From Bacillota bacterium (lineage in GTDB: Bacteria > Bacillota_E > Symbiobacteriia > JAMDAP01), in NCBI GenBank assembly GCA_023484675.1, contig JAMDAP010000017.1, positions 1 to 19,807 of the forward strand: a DNA stretch of 19,807 nucleotides. The letters are read 5' to 3'. Position numbers and translations under genes: made by a program. Numbering within the stretch: position 1 is the stretch's first letter; each line of letters starts with the position of its first letter. Shown here one piece after another: positions 1-7,055 of this stretch. Under the pieces are notes generated by a model that worked only from the letters and a program-made list of their open reading frames with translations, was not told the origin of the DNA and searched no databases.

Positions 1-217
1 GGTCTGAGTTTCCCCCCACCTCCACCTTGACCCCTTTGCTGAAATTCTTCTTGCCCAGGATCTCGGTGATGCCGGAAGCGATGCTGCCGGACATGCCGGC
101 GACGCCCTCGACCTCGGTCGCGGCGATTCCGGCGATAACGCCGACCACTTCGTCGGCGATCTTAATGTTGCCACTCTCATCCGGGGAAAAGCGGTCCGCC
201 CCGTCTTGGTGCTCCAA
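1..217 (-). CDS. Asp23/Gls24 family envelope stress protein, N-terminal part (cut by window edge)
   Basis: The visible 72 residues start at TTG with GGGAGGTG about 6 bases upstream and read MEHQDGADRF..., then IKIADEVVGVIAGIAATEVEGVAGM, the hallmark opening of the Asp23/Gls24 (DUF322) family. A GITEILGKKNFSKGVKVEVG stretch, typical of the family's first half, follows. Members are small cytosolic or membrane-associated proteins linked to envelope homeostasis; in B. subtilis the homologue YqhY lies just downstream of spoIIIA-accBC and is connected to acetyl-CoA carboxylase. Here the gene follows spoIIIAH directly, without accB and accC, and has its own promoter. The C-terminal half lies outside the window. 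The family call is firm; the exact role is not known. Confidence 0.9.
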   Translation of the reverse strand, partial: MEHQDGADRFSPDESGNIKIADEVVGVIAGIAATEVEGVAGMSGSIASGITEILGKKNFSKGVKVEVGGNSD

Positions 218-249
218 GGAGTCACACCTCCCGGAATTCTCGCCACGCT

Positions 250-279
250 ATTATACACCACCGCTGCCTGATTCTTCAA
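250..279 (-). promoter_or_regulatory. SigA-type promoter for the asp23-family gene
   Basis: On the minus strand TTGAAG (274-279) is followed after 18 bases by a perfect TATAAT (250-255). The element lies about 33 bases upstream of the TTG start, with a good ribosome binding site in between. It separates vegetative expression of the asp23-family gene from the sporulation operon upstream. Confidence 0.8.
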
Positions 280-301
280 GTTGGCGGTTTGACGCGGGTT
301 T

Positions 302-322
302 GGCCCGGCTGAACGCCGGGCC
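302..322 (-). terminator. GC-rich hairpin after spoIIIAH, possible terminator without a U-tract
   Basis: A perfect 8-bp inverted repeat (GGCCCGGC, 5-base loop, GCCGGGCC) lies 36 bases past the spoIIIAH stop and 22 bases before the next promoter. The position suits the end of the spoIIIA transcript. No run of T follows on the minus strand, so an intrinsic terminator of the usual kind is not proved; it could instead protect the mRNA 3' end. Confidence 0.45.
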
Positions 323-358
323 GTTTGGCAGTGGGCCTCTGCCCCGAACCGGCTCCAC

Positions 359-919
359 CTACGGTCGGGTCAGCACCGAGAGCTGCCAGGGCTTGAGCCC
401 GGCCGCCTGTCGGGCGGCGTCAGCAATCTGGGCCAACTGCTGCCGCGTCAGGGCCGCCTGGCTGCGCAGCAGGACGCGGCCGTTGGCTTCGCCAAGCGTG
501 ACCAGCGCGTCGGCGAAGCCCTTCTGGCGCAGCAGCTGCTCCAGCTCCGCCTCCTTGGCCCGCCTCTCTGCCAGGGCGGTGAGCTTGGCGGCAGCGTCCC
601 GGCGGCTGGCCTCGGGCAGGGAAGCGTCGGAAGCCAGGTCGCGCAGGTTCTCCTCTTGGGTCGCCAGCACCCGGTCACGCTCCAGGCGGGCCAGGGCGAA
701 ACCCTCACCGTCCTGGGACGGGGAGAGGGCCGGGGCAGGCTGCCTGGTGGCAGGGGCGATCGGGGCCATGACGGCCGTGGCGTTGTCGGTGTTCCGCAGC
801 GGCCGGGTGGTCTGCTCCCACTCCGCCCGCTTCTTGGAGATGTACCAGAAGAGGCTGCCTATCACCACGATCAGAAGCGTCACCCGCAGCACCGACTGGA
901 GGCGGATGTTGATCTTCAC
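359..919 (-). CDS. spoIIIAH: Stage III sporulation protein AH (mother-cell ring subunit)
   Basis: The protein has 186 residues, with one N-terminal membrane span (about 10-26, LRVTLLIVVIGSLFWYI) and a soluble, Ala/Glu/Arg-rich helical part that ends in a compact domain (about 75-186). SpoIIIAH is anchored in the mother-cell membrane. Its C-terminal YscJ/FliF-like domain forms a ring in the intermembrane space and binds forespore SpoIIQ, making the channel that keeps late forespore transcription active. The GTG start overlaps the spoIIIAG stop by four bases (GTGA), so translation is probably coupled. The linker (about 38-72) is Pro/Thr/Ala-rich and probably flexible. The sequence is diverged from Bacillus, so the call rests on topology, length and operon position together. 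Confidence 0.92.
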   Translation of the reverse strand: MKINIRLQSVLRVTLLIVVIGSLFWYISKKRAEWEQTTRPLRNTDNATAVMAPIAPATRQPAPALSPSQDGEGFALARLERDRVLATQEENLRDLASDASLPEASRRDAAAKLTALAERRAKEAELEQLLRQKGFADALVTLGEANGRVLLRSQAALTRQQLAQIADAARQAAGLKPWQLSVLTRP

Positions 920-1563
920 GGCCGGGCTCCCCCTTCCCTGGGCAGAACGATGATGCGGTTGATGGGCACGTCCAAGAGGGCCTGCACGGCCGCGGTGAGT
1001 TGGGCGGTGACCACGGCGGAACTGGCTCCGTCCGCCACGACCATCACGCCCTTCACCCGGGGCGCCACGATCCTGGTCACGGACGGCGCGTCGCCGCTGG
1101 ACTGGGAGTAGGAGCGGCCCATGACCGCCTGGGCATTCTCCGTGGTCTCCGTTGTGGTGCGGGCGGCCCCGGCGGTATCGCGCTCGGTGATCTGGCGGCT
1201 GGTCTTGACCGTGTTCTGCCCGTAGATCTTCTCCTCGCTGCTCGCCAAGGTCAGGGTGACCTCCACCCGCCCCGCCCCTGCCACCTGAGAGAGACGCTCG
1301 GAAAGCTGGCGGGAGAGGTCGGCCTGGACCAGGGTGAGGCTGTCGCCGGTGGGCGGCGGCGTGGTGACCGGCGTTGCCCCCACCGGCACACGGTCGACAC
1401 TCTGGCCGGGGGGTGCGACGAAAACGTTGTAGACCAGGATGAGCAGGGTGCCGAGCAGGCCGGCGACCATCACCTGCCGCAGCAGGCGGGCCTGGGATTC
1501 CTTCAGATGGAGGGTTTCGGCCAGGGTGGTGGCCAGGTCGCGCTTGCCCTGGGACTCGGACAT
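916..1563 (-). CDS. spoIIIAG: Stage III sporulation protein AG (large ring subunit)
   Basis: The protein has 215 residues, with a cytosolic N-terminus, one membrane span (about 31-49) and a soluble region carrying family-typical segments: LSERLSQVAGAGRVEVTLTL, the EEKIYGQNT region and VKGVMVVADGA...LLDVPINRI. SpoIIIAG forms a large ring in the space between the mother cell and forespore membranes as part of the SpoIIIA-SpoIIQ channel. The ATG at 1563 is chosen because GAGGTG lies 7 bases upstream and overlaps the spoIIIAF stop; the in-frame ATG at 1578 has no usable spacing. It is separated from spoIIIAF by 11 bases and overlaps spoIIIAH by four. Confidence 0.95.
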   Translation of the reverse strand: MSESQGKRDLATTLAETLHLKESQARLLRQVMVAGLLGTLLILVYNVFVAPPGQSVDRVPVGATPVTTPPPTGDSLTLVQADLSRQLSERLSQVAGAGRVEVTLTLASSEEKIYGQNTVKTSRQITERDTAGAARTTTETTENAQAVMGRSYSQSSGDAPSVTRIVAPRVKGVMVVADGASSAVVTAQLTAAVQALLDVPINRIIVLPREGGARP

Positions 1564-1574
1564 GGGCGAACACC

Positions 1575-2282
1575 TCATTCCTCATAAGACTTGCCGCGGA
1601 CCTCGATCTGGGTGGGGTCCAGGCCCAGGCCCTCGGCGACAGCCCTCCGCACGGCGGCGAGGGTCTGTGGGTCCAGGGCCGTGCTCTGCCCGTTCCCTGC
1701 CGGCGAAGCGGTGGTTGGCGTCTCTCCCGTTAGGTTGACCTCCACCGGGCTGACCGGTTCCACCGGTGCCATGGCGCCGCCGGAACTCGGGACGGGCGCA
1801 GTTTCCGCCTCCGGTGGGGCACCCCCCTCTGATGGGGAGCGCGGCTTTGGGTCAAGGATCAGGACGATCCGCTTCACCGGGGGCGGCCCGCCCTCCGGCG
1901 GGGACTCCCCCAGGAACACCTGCGCCGCTGCGGCCCGCCCTCTTAGGGCCGGGGTGGCACTGTGAAGCGCCGCCTGCTCCAGGGAGGTGCGGTAGACCTG
2001 GAGCTGCCTCTCCCGGTTGCCCTGCCGGATCTGGCCGGCCTTGGCCAGCACCGAGTCCAGAGAAAGCGAGTTCGAGGCCCAGGCCGCCTCCGTCTCCCAG
2101 CCCAGGTCGCGGGTCCGCTGCAGCACCCCCAGGACCGGGCCCAGCAGGGTCAGCAGCACCAACAAGCCCATGGTCAGCTGCACGTATCGCTTCATCGCAT
2201 TCGAGGGCACCAGCATCTCCAGCAGCCCGGCGAAGACCACGATGCCGGCCACGGTTCCGGCCCATTCCAGCAGCGACTGCAC
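1575..2282 (-). CDS. spoIIIAF: Stage III sporulation protein AF
   Basis: The protein has 235 residues, starting at GTG behind a G-rich ribosome binding site (GGGGGGA). Two adjacent membrane spans (about 7-24 and 34-53) carry the family signature LLEMLVPSNAMKRYVQLTMGLLVLLTLLGPVL, followed by a soluble domain. SpoIIIAF is a ring-forming accessory of the SpoIIIA channel in the mother-cell membrane. A Pro/Gly/Ser/Glu-rich stretch (about 125-195) breaks the soluble part and makes this copy somewhat longer than the Bacillus protein (about 206 residues). The C-terminal LDPQTLAAVRRAVAEGLGLDPTQIEVR segment is conserved. A 56-base gap precedes it after spoIIIAE, the largest inside the operon. Confidence 0.95.
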   Translation of the reverse strand: MQSLLEWAGTVAGIVVFAGLLEMLVPSNAMKRYVQLTMGLLVLLTLLGPVLGVLQRTRDLGWETEAAWASNSLSLDSVLAKAGQIRQGNRERQLQVYRTSLEQAALHSATPALRGRAAAAQVFLGESPPEGGPPPVKRIVLILDPKPRSPSEGGAPPEAETAPVPSSGGAMAPVEPVSPVEVNLTGETPTTASPAGNGQSTALDPQTLAAVRRAVAEGLGLDPTQIEVRGKSYEE

Positions 2283-2338
2283 GGCGGTCCCCCCCTGGAG
2301 CGGCGCGACGACGGTGACCCGGCTCAGACGGCCGCCCC

Positions 2339-3571
2339 TTAAAGCTGGCGCAGGCCCAGCAGGGCGTTCCCGGCGCCCATCAGCATGGTGATGCCAACGA
2401 AGAACAGCAGAGCCACAGCGGCAACCGCAACGAAGGCAAAGGCCACGGCATTGGCCACGCCGTTCAGCAGGCTCACCACCTCGGGATCGCTGACCGGCTG
2501 GATCACGGCGCCGGCCAGGCGGTAGGTGAGGATGATGGCCGCCAGCTTCACCAGCGGGAAGCTCACCAGTACCACCACGCCCACCGCTCCTGCCAGGCCC
2601 ACCGCCGACATCAGGACGCTGGAGGAACCCCAGACCAGCTCGGCGGCATCCGAGAACATCTTGCCGATCACCGGGATGAAGGTGGTGGCGGCGAATTTTC
2701 CGGCCCGCAGAGCGACCCCGTCGGCGACGGGGCCCGAGGCCTTGAGCGCCCCGGAGACCCCCAGCACCAGGACCATCGCCAGGGACAGGGCGGTCACCGT
2801 GCCGTAGCGCAGCAGGGCAACCACACCGCTGAGCTTGTAGCTGGAGGAGAAGCTGGAGACCAGCTCCAGCAGGGCCGACACCAGGATGAGGGGCAGCACC
2901 ACGTCCCGCACCAGGACGCTGGCGATGTTGATGGCCGCCACCATGACCGGGTGCATCAGCGGCACGGTGACGATGCCGCCGTTGGCCGCCAGCAGGGCCA
3001 GCAGCGTAGGCAGCAGAGCCTGCATGAAACTCACCAGGCGGTCCACGACCGCCCGGGCGGTGCCGAAGGCCAGGGCGAAGCTGCTGAGGGCCAGGGTGGC
3101 CGTGGCCAGGTAGGTGACCATGGCTGCCACCTTGCTCGCCGCTCCGCCGCCGAAGGCCCCCTGCACGTTGTGCAGCACGGCGGCCAGCACCGCCAGGGCC
3201 ACCAGCTTGCCGAGCAGGCCGGTGCTGGCGACGGTCTCGGCGAAGAGGTAGCGTAGCAGGCCGCGCAGCAGGCCCCGCCAGTCAAAGCCCTTGCCCGAGA
3301 TGAGGGCGCCCAGCACACTCCTCACGCTCACCTCCGGGGTGTAGCCGGCCAACCCGGTTTGGGCCTGGTGAAGCAACTCGTCAATGTCGCGGGTATCCAG
3401 TCCCGACGGCTCGACCTGTCCAGCCGGGGCGCCCGAGTTTGGCGGGGGCCCTCCCTCGGCCAGGGCCGGGGCGGCGAACACGGACTGCAGGGCGAACGTG
3501 CAGAGCAGGGCGGCCAGCCCACCGGCCAGGGCTATGGTTCGCAGCCATCGTTTTGAGCCCACGGACCGCAC
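2339..3571 (-). CDS. spoIIIAE: Stage III sporulation protein AE (polytopic membrane platform)
   Basis: The protein has 410 residues. An N-terminal signal sequence (about 1-39, ending FAAPALAEGG) is followed by roughly eight hydrophobic spans from residue 110 to 405. The LLPTLLALLAANGG and VMVAAINIASVLVRDVVLPLILVSALLELVSSFS regions are typical of SpoIIIAE. It is the largest integral membrane part of the channel and shares features with type III export-apparatus proteins. The track start is GTG at 3571, directly behind the spoIIIAD stop. A GTG at 3562 (three residues shorter) has better spacing from GGGGGTG and may be the true start. Confidence 0.95.
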   Translation of the reverse strand: MRSVGSKRWLRTIALAGGLAALLCTFALQSVFAAPALAEGGPPPNSGAPAGQVEPSGLDTRDIDELLHQAQTGLAGYTPEVSVRSVLGALISGKGFDWRGLLRGLLRYLFAETVASTGLLGKLVALAVLAAVLHNVQGAFGGGAASKVAAMVTYLATATLALSSFALAFGTARAVVDRLVSFMQALLPTLLALLAANGGIVTVPLMHPVMVAAINIASVLVRDVVLPLILVSALLELVSSFSSSYKLSGVVALLRYGTVTALSLAMVLVLGVSGALKASGPVADGVALRAGKFAATTFIPVIGKMFSDAAELVWGSSSVLMSAVGLAGAVGVVVLVSFPLVKLAAIILTYRLAGAVIQPVSDPEVVSLLNGVANAVAFAFVAVAAVALLFFVGITMLMGAGNALLGLRQL

Positions 3572-3574
3572 CCC

Positions 3575-3961
3575 CTAGCCCAGCATGCTGCTCAGGGTCT
3601 GCAAAATGGCGGCGATAATTGGAATGGCCAGGACAACGATGATGATCTTGCCGGCAAGCTCCACTTTGGAGGCGATGGACGACTCGCCGGCGTCGCGCAG
3701 CACCTGCGCCCCGAACTCGGTGAGGAAGGCGACGCCGATCACCTTGAGCACAATCCCCAGATAGAGCCCGTCTACGTTGGCGCGGAGAGCCAGGTCCTGC
3801 AGAACGTCGGTGATGCCGGCGATACGGTCCATGACCAGAAGGAGGATCAGGGCGCCCGCCGCCAGCGACAGCAGGGTGGCGATGGCCGGGCGGTGCTGCC
3901 GCAGCAGGATGGCCAGGGTCCCGGCGACCAGGCCCAGGCCCACGATCTTTACGATTTCCAT
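3575..3961 (-). CDS. spoIIIAD: Stage III sporulation protein AD
   Basis: The protein has 128 residues with an ATG start and GGAGG 7 bases upstream. It has four hydrophobic segments (about 1-20, 28-45, 66-83 and 103-121), with the conserved GVAFLTEFGAQVLRDAGESSIASKVELAGKI motif between the third and fourth. SpoIIIAD is a small polytopic subunit in the mother-cell membrane and is compared with export-gate proteins of type III secretion. Length matches the family closely. Its TAG stop lies 3 bases before the spoIIIAE start. Confidence 0.97.
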   Translation of the reverse strand: MEIVKIVGLGLVAGTLAILLRQHRPAIATLLSLAAGALILLLVMDRIAGITDVLQDLALRANVDGLYLGIVLKVIGVAFLTEFGAQVLRDAGESSIASKVELAGKIIIVVLAIPIIAAILQTLSSMLG

Positions 3962-3974
3962 GCGCGCCTCCGGA

Positions 3975-4172
3975 TTACAGGCGGAACACTGTCTTGACCG
4001 TCTCGAACAGATCGGAGACCACCCGCACCACCAGCATCAGAACCACCACCACGCCCACCAGAGCGACCAGGTAGCTGTGCTCCTCCTTGCCCGCCTGCTT
4101 GAGCACGGTATACAGGATGGTCACCACGATGCCGATGCCCGCCACCTTGAAAATCAGGTCAACGTCCAGCAC
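3975..4172 (-). CDS. spoIIIAC: Stage III sporulation protein AC
   Basis: The protein has 65 residues, starting at GTG with GGAGGA 6 bases upstream; an open frame extends further upstream but would give an atypical N-terminus. The sequence MLDVDLIFKVAGIGIVVTILYTVLKQAGKEEHSYLVALVGVVVVLMLVV is the standard SpoIIIAC pattern of two membrane helices with a KQAGKEE-type turn. It is a small membrane subunit of the SpoIIIA channel. It lies 13 bases upstream of spoIIIAD and 23 bases after spoIIIAB. Confidence 0.97.
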   Translation of the reverse strand: MLDVDLIFKVAGIGIVVTILYTVLKQAGKEEHSYLVALVGVVVVLMLVVRVVSDLFETVKTVFRL

Positions 4173-4195
4173 GGCTCTTCCTCCACATGAAGCGA

Positions 4196-4720
4196 CTAGA
4201 TCAGCACCAGAACCACCAGGAGACCCGTCAGGAAGCCGGCGTAGCTCCATACCCGGCTGTAGCGGCGGTCTCGGTCCTTGGCCTGCTCCTCCAGATGGGC
4301 CAGGCGTTCACGGCAGAGCGCCAGATGCTTGACCTGATCGGCCCGATCCGAGGCGCCCAGGCTCACCCCCAGCAACCGCAAAGCCCCCAGGTCCTCCGGA
4401 GTCAGGGCAGAGTACGGGTAGACCTCCCCCAGGGCGCGGGACCAGCCCTCGCCACCGGTGATGCCGCGACCCCGGGACAGGGTCTGCCCTGCCTTTTGAA
4501 AGAGTTCGCCCGCAGTGCCGTCCAGACCGGCCGCCACCTGCCTGAGTGCTGCCGGCAGGGGCGTGGCGCCGTAGACGATCTCCGTTTCCAGAAGCTGCAG
4601 ACCACTCCGCAGGGCCGCCAGTTCCCTCGGCCGGCGCCTATAGGCGGAGGCCATCTGCAGCCCCAGGTAACCGCTGGAGAGCAGCACCAGGGCACTGCCC
4701 AGGAGCTTCAGCCAGATCAA
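4196..4720 (-). CDS. spoIIIAB: Stage III sporulation protein AB
   Basis: The protein has 174 residues (family about 171), with an N-terminal membrane helix (about 3-20), a long helical cytosolic domain and a C-terminal membrane helix (about 158-174). The ELAALRSGLQLLETEIVYGATPLPAALRQVA motif is characteristic; the fold is related to GspF-type platform proteins and to archaeal and type II secretion partners of the SpoIIIAA ATPase. TTG at 4720 is chosen because it gives the canonical N-terminus (LKLLGSALVLLSSGYLGLQ). It also forms a TTGA overlap with a TGA that would be the natural spoIIIAA stop. An ATG at 4774 in the same frame would add 18 unconserved residues and has no ribosome binding site. 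The only SD-like sequence is the G tract at 4730-4738. Confidence 0.92.
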   Translation of the reverse strand: MIWLKLLGSALVLLSSGYLGLQMASAYRRRPRELAALRSGLQLLETEIVYGATPLPAALRQVAAGLDGTAGELFQKAGQTLSRGRGITGGEGWSRALGEVYPYSALTPEDLGALRLLGVSLGASDRADQVKHLALCRERLAHLEEQAKDRDRRYSRVWSYAGFLTGLLVVLVLI

Positions 4721-5681
4721 GGAGCGACGCCCCCCCCCGTAAATCCCAGATGCCTTCCACGGTCCCCGGACCATGACTGCGTCCCAGCCCGACCGCCACG
4801 TCGAAGGCCCCGGCGGTGATCAACTCGCGCAGGGCGGGGCGCCGTTCCAGGTCCTCCAGGGTGCCGCCGTGGGCCGTGGCCGCCACCGTCACCCCCGCCC
4901 CCAGGGCTTCCTGAATGGCCCGGGCGTCCTCCGGCCGGCCGATCTCATCCGTGGCCACCAGTTCCGGCGACATGGACCGGATCAGCATCATCAGCCCTTC
5001 TGCCTTGGGGCAGGCGTCGAGCACGTCGGTGCGCGGCCCCACGTCCAGTTGTGGTACACCGCCGTAGGTGGCGGCCAGTTCGGAACGCTCGTCCACCAGC
5101 CCGACCTTAAGGCCCGGCCAGCCCAGGCGCGGCACGCCGGCGGAAAGCTGGCGAATCAGGTCGCGCAGGAGGGTGGTCTTGCCCGCCTGGGGCGGCGAGA
5201 AGAGCAGCAGGTTGAGAGGGCGCTTGCCCCGGCGGATCTCGGCCAGCCTCTGCAGCAGCCCGTCTGCCGCCCCCCGGACCTCCCGCGCCAGGCGCAGGGA
5301 GATGCCGCTGATCTGCTTTAAGGTGCGTACCTGCCCCTGCTCAAGCACAGCCCGGCCCACCAGTCCGGCCCGGTGCCCGCCGGGGAGGGTCAGGAATCCC
5401 TGGCGAATCTCGTCTTCCCAAGCATAGAGCGAGTTTTGGGCCATAAGCTGGACGGTTCGCTGCAGGTCCTCCGCCACCGGCCGGTAGGCCTCGGCCAGGT
5501 CCCGGGTCAACTGCCCGGACGGTGTCACCGCCAGGTCACGGCCGCCGCCCACCAGCATGAGAGGCCGGCCCTGACGCAGCCGGACCTCCTCCACGTGCAT
5601 CGGGAACTGTTTTGCCGCCTGCTCCAGGCGCTCGGCCAGGGCATCCGGAAACGCCGACCAGACCTCGCCCCATGCCGTCAC
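4638..5681 (-). CDS. spoIIIAA: Stage III sporulation protein AA (channel ATPase); 3' end probably frame-shifted
   Basis: As read, the protein has 347 residues from a GTG at 5681 (GGGGTGG upstream). ATG codons at 5702 and 5723 are alternatives but lack ribosome binding sites. The P-loop is SPPQAGKTT (162-170), with Ser where Gly is usual. It is followed by VDERSE (196-201) and LVATDEIG (242-248), the Walker-B/acidic motifs of this VirB11-like secretion ATPase, and a C-terminal HGPGTVEGIWD. SpoIIIAA powers the mother-cell side of the SpoIIIA channel. Homologous sequence ends near residue 316. The last 30 or so residues overlap spoIIIAB out of frame and look like chance read-through past a nine-G tract. 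With one more G, or two fewer, the frame would stop at TGA 4717-4719. Confidence 0.9.
   Translation of the reverse strand: MTAWGEVWSAFPDALAERLEQAAKQFPMHVEEVRLRQGRPLMLVGGGRDLAVTPSGQLTRDLAEAYRPVAEDLQRTVQLMAQNSLYAWEDEIRQGFLTLPGGHRAGLVGRAVLEQGQVRTLKQISGISLRLAREVRGAADGLLQRLAEIRRGKRPLNLLLFSPPQAGKTTLLRDLIRQLSAGVPRLGWPGLKVGLVDERSELAATYGGVPQLDVGPRTDVLDACPKAEGLMMLIRSMSPELVATDEIGRPEDARAIQEALGAGVTVAATAHGGTLEDLERRPALRELITAGAFDVAVGLGRSHGPGTVEGIWDLRGGASLLDLAEAPGQCPGAALQRLPGAADGLRL
4730..4738 (-). repeat. Nine-G homopolymer at the spoIIIAA/spoIIIAB junction
   Basis: On the minus strand nine consecutive G (plus-strand C 4730-4738) lie between the conserved end of spoIIIAA and the TTG start of spoIIIAB. The tract decides which frame spoIIIAA ends in, and it is also the only G-rich, SD-like sequence before spoIIIAB, ending 9 bases before the TTG. 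It could be a sequencing or assembly miscount, a strand-slippage site, or a site of polymerase slippage. Confidence 0.8.
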
Positions 5682-5784
5682 CTGTCCCACCCCTTGAACC
5701 ATACATATTGCGCCTGTCCCCATGTTATGCAGGTCGTCCGCCCAGAAGGCGGGATGCAGCCGCCGCAGGCTGGCAGCCCACATA

Positions 5785-5823
5785 CAGAAAAAGAAAACCA
5801 GGCCTGGACGTGGCCAGGCCTGG
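5785..5823 (-). terminator. Intrinsic terminator between the zinc-ribbon gene and spoIIIAA
   Basis: On the minus strand CCAGGCCTGG, a 6-base loop and a second CCAGGCCTGG form a perfect 10-bp stem (5798-5807 with 5814-5823), followed by TTTTCTTTTTCTG. It lies 25 bases past the stop of the zinc-ribbon gene. It separates the efp transcript from spoIIIA, which must then have its own, presumably SigE-type, promoter in 5682-5784. Each arm is itself a 10-base palindrome. Confidence 0.92.
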
Positions 5824-5848
5824 CGCGTAACGCGGCAACTGGGAGGGG

Positions 5849-6364
5849 TCAGCTGAGGTCGGACTCGGGGGTGTGTTGGTGCTGGTCGTGGGGGCGCCCA
5901 GCAGCCCGGCCCGGGCCCTCCGAGGACTCTCCGTCCCCGTCTTCGCTGTAGACCAAGTCGTCGTCGTTGTCGTAGATCATCTCGCCGCAGTTGGGACAGA
6001 TCAGGTCCAGGGTGTCGTCGGCATCGCCGTCGCGGCGCTCCAGGTGCAGCACCGTGCCGCAGTTGGGGCACTTCACTTCCACCGCTTCCAGGTCCGGCTC
6101 CTCATTCTCATCCTCATCCCCGTCGTCGCCCTCCTCGCCGTAGAGGTCCTCTTCGACCACGGAGAGGTCCTGGTCCATCTCTTCCATGTAGCTCTCCAAC
6201 TCGTCATGGGCGCCCTTCAGGTCGTACAGAGCCTCGCTCATCTCCGAAAGGAGGCCAATGACCTCGCCCAGGATCCGCCCTTCCTTGTTCTGAGGATCCA
6301 GCTGCAGACCCTCGGCCAGCCCCTGCAGGTAGGCGACCTTCTGCCTCAGGTTCATCTCGGACAT
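5849..6364 (-). CDS. CD1247 N-terminal-domain type protein with zinc ribbon
   Basis: The protein has 171 residues, starting at ATG with GGAGGG 8 bases upstream. The first 75 residues are helical (MNLRQKVAYLQGLAEGLQLDPQNKEGRILGEVI...LESYMEEMDQDL), typical of the family named for Clostridioides difficile CD1247. A very acidic linker (76-95, mostly Glu/Asp) is followed by a zinc ribbon with two CPNCG knuckles (Cys 99/102 and 123/126), then an acidic, Gly/Ser-rich tail with HDQHQH near the end. The function is unknown. The gene is commonly found between efp and spoIIIAA in clostridia and may be regulatory, but nothing here shows DNA binding. It ends its operon, with a terminator 25 bases on. Confidence 0.8.
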   Translation of the reverse strand: MSEMNLRQKVAYLQGLAEGLQLDPQNKEGRILGEVIGLLSEMSEALYDLKGAHDELESYMEEMDQDLSVVEEDLYGEEGDDGDEDENEEPDLEAVEVKCPNCGTVLHLERRDGDADDTLDLICPNCGEMIYDNDDDLVYSEDGDGESSEGPGRAAGRPHDQHQHTPESDLS

Positions 6365-6424
6365 CGTGACATCCCTCCTGCGGCAACAGCCTTCCCTCGT
6401 TTCGCCGGGCCTATCCAGCCAGGC

Positions 6425-6982
6425 CTAGGCGCGAGAGATGTAGGCGCCACTGCGGGTGTCAATCTTGAGCTTGTCCCCAATGTTAATGAACAAAGGCACA
6501 GCCACCACGAACCCGGTCTCCAGCTTGGCCGGCTTGGTGCCACCGGTGGCAGTATCGCCGCGCAGGCCGGGGTCGGTTTCGGTGACGGTCAGTTCCACCG
6601 TGTTGGGGAGCTCAACGCCGATGCTCTTGCCCTGGTGGAAGGTGATATAGCACATCATGTTCTCGAGCAAGAAGTTCCTGCCGTCGCCAATCTGGTCCCC
6701 GGTGAGCGACATCTGATCGTAGGTCTCGGTGTCCATGAAGCTGTACTGGTCGCCGCTTTCATACAAGTACTGCATCTCGCGGCGTTCCACCCGGGCCTGG
6801 CCGATCTTCTCGCCGGCACGGAAGGTGCGCTCCTGCACCTGCCCAGTCTGCAGGTTCTTCAGCTTGGTGCGGACGAAGGCTGCGCCCTTGCCGGGCTTGA
6901 CGTGCAGGAACTCCAGCACGACCCAGACACCGCCTTCCATCTCCACCGTGGTGCCGGGGCGGATGTCGTTGACGGAAATCAC
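6425..6982 (-). CDS. efp: Translation elongation factor P
   Basis: The protein has 185 residues from GTG 6982, exactly the family length; a longer open frame upstream is not conserved. EF-P binds ribosomes stalled on polyproline stretches and promotes peptide bond formation. The N-terminal KOW-like domain carries the modification loop [10 protein letters not shown] with Lys32 at its tip, the position modified in B. subtilis EF-P. The first OB domain (about 65-128) includes [33 protein letters not shown], and the second (about 130-185) includes the conserved [22 protein letters not shown]...[23 protein letters not shown] signature. It sits between the prolidase-type peptidase and the zinc-ribbon gene, the order seen widely in Firmicutes. 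Confidence 0.98.
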   Translation of the reverse strand: MISVNDIRPGTTVEMEGGVWVVLEFLHVKPGKGAAFVRTKLKNLQTGQVQERTFRAGEKIGQARVERREMQYLYESGDQYSFMDTETYDQMSLTGDQIGDGRNFLLENMMCYITFHQGKSIGVELPNTVELTVTETDPGLRGDTATGGTKPAKLETGFVVAVPLFINIGDKLKIDTRSGAYISRA

Positions 6983-7055
6983 GGATTGGATACCCCCTGA
7001 TGATGTGCCCAGGCATAGTCTCGCCCCAGGCCTGAAAGTCATGCGACGTGTGATG

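Noticed and set aside
359..1585. A single 408-residue frame running across spoIIIAG into spoIIIAH
   Set aside because: Its first half is out of frame with the clear SpoIIIAG protein and is Arg/Gly/His-rich. Only the part from GTG 919 is SpoIIIAH.
4721..4774. ATG at 4774 as the spoIIIAB start
   Set aside because: It adds 18 unconserved residues, has no ribosome binding site and would overlap the conserved C-terminus of spoIIIAA. TTG 4720 gives the family length and N-terminus.
5722..5729. CATAACAT on the minus strand as a SigE -10 box for spoIIIAA
   Set aside because: It partly matches the -10 consensus, but no ATA-type -35 element lies 13-15 bases upstream. Left unannotated.
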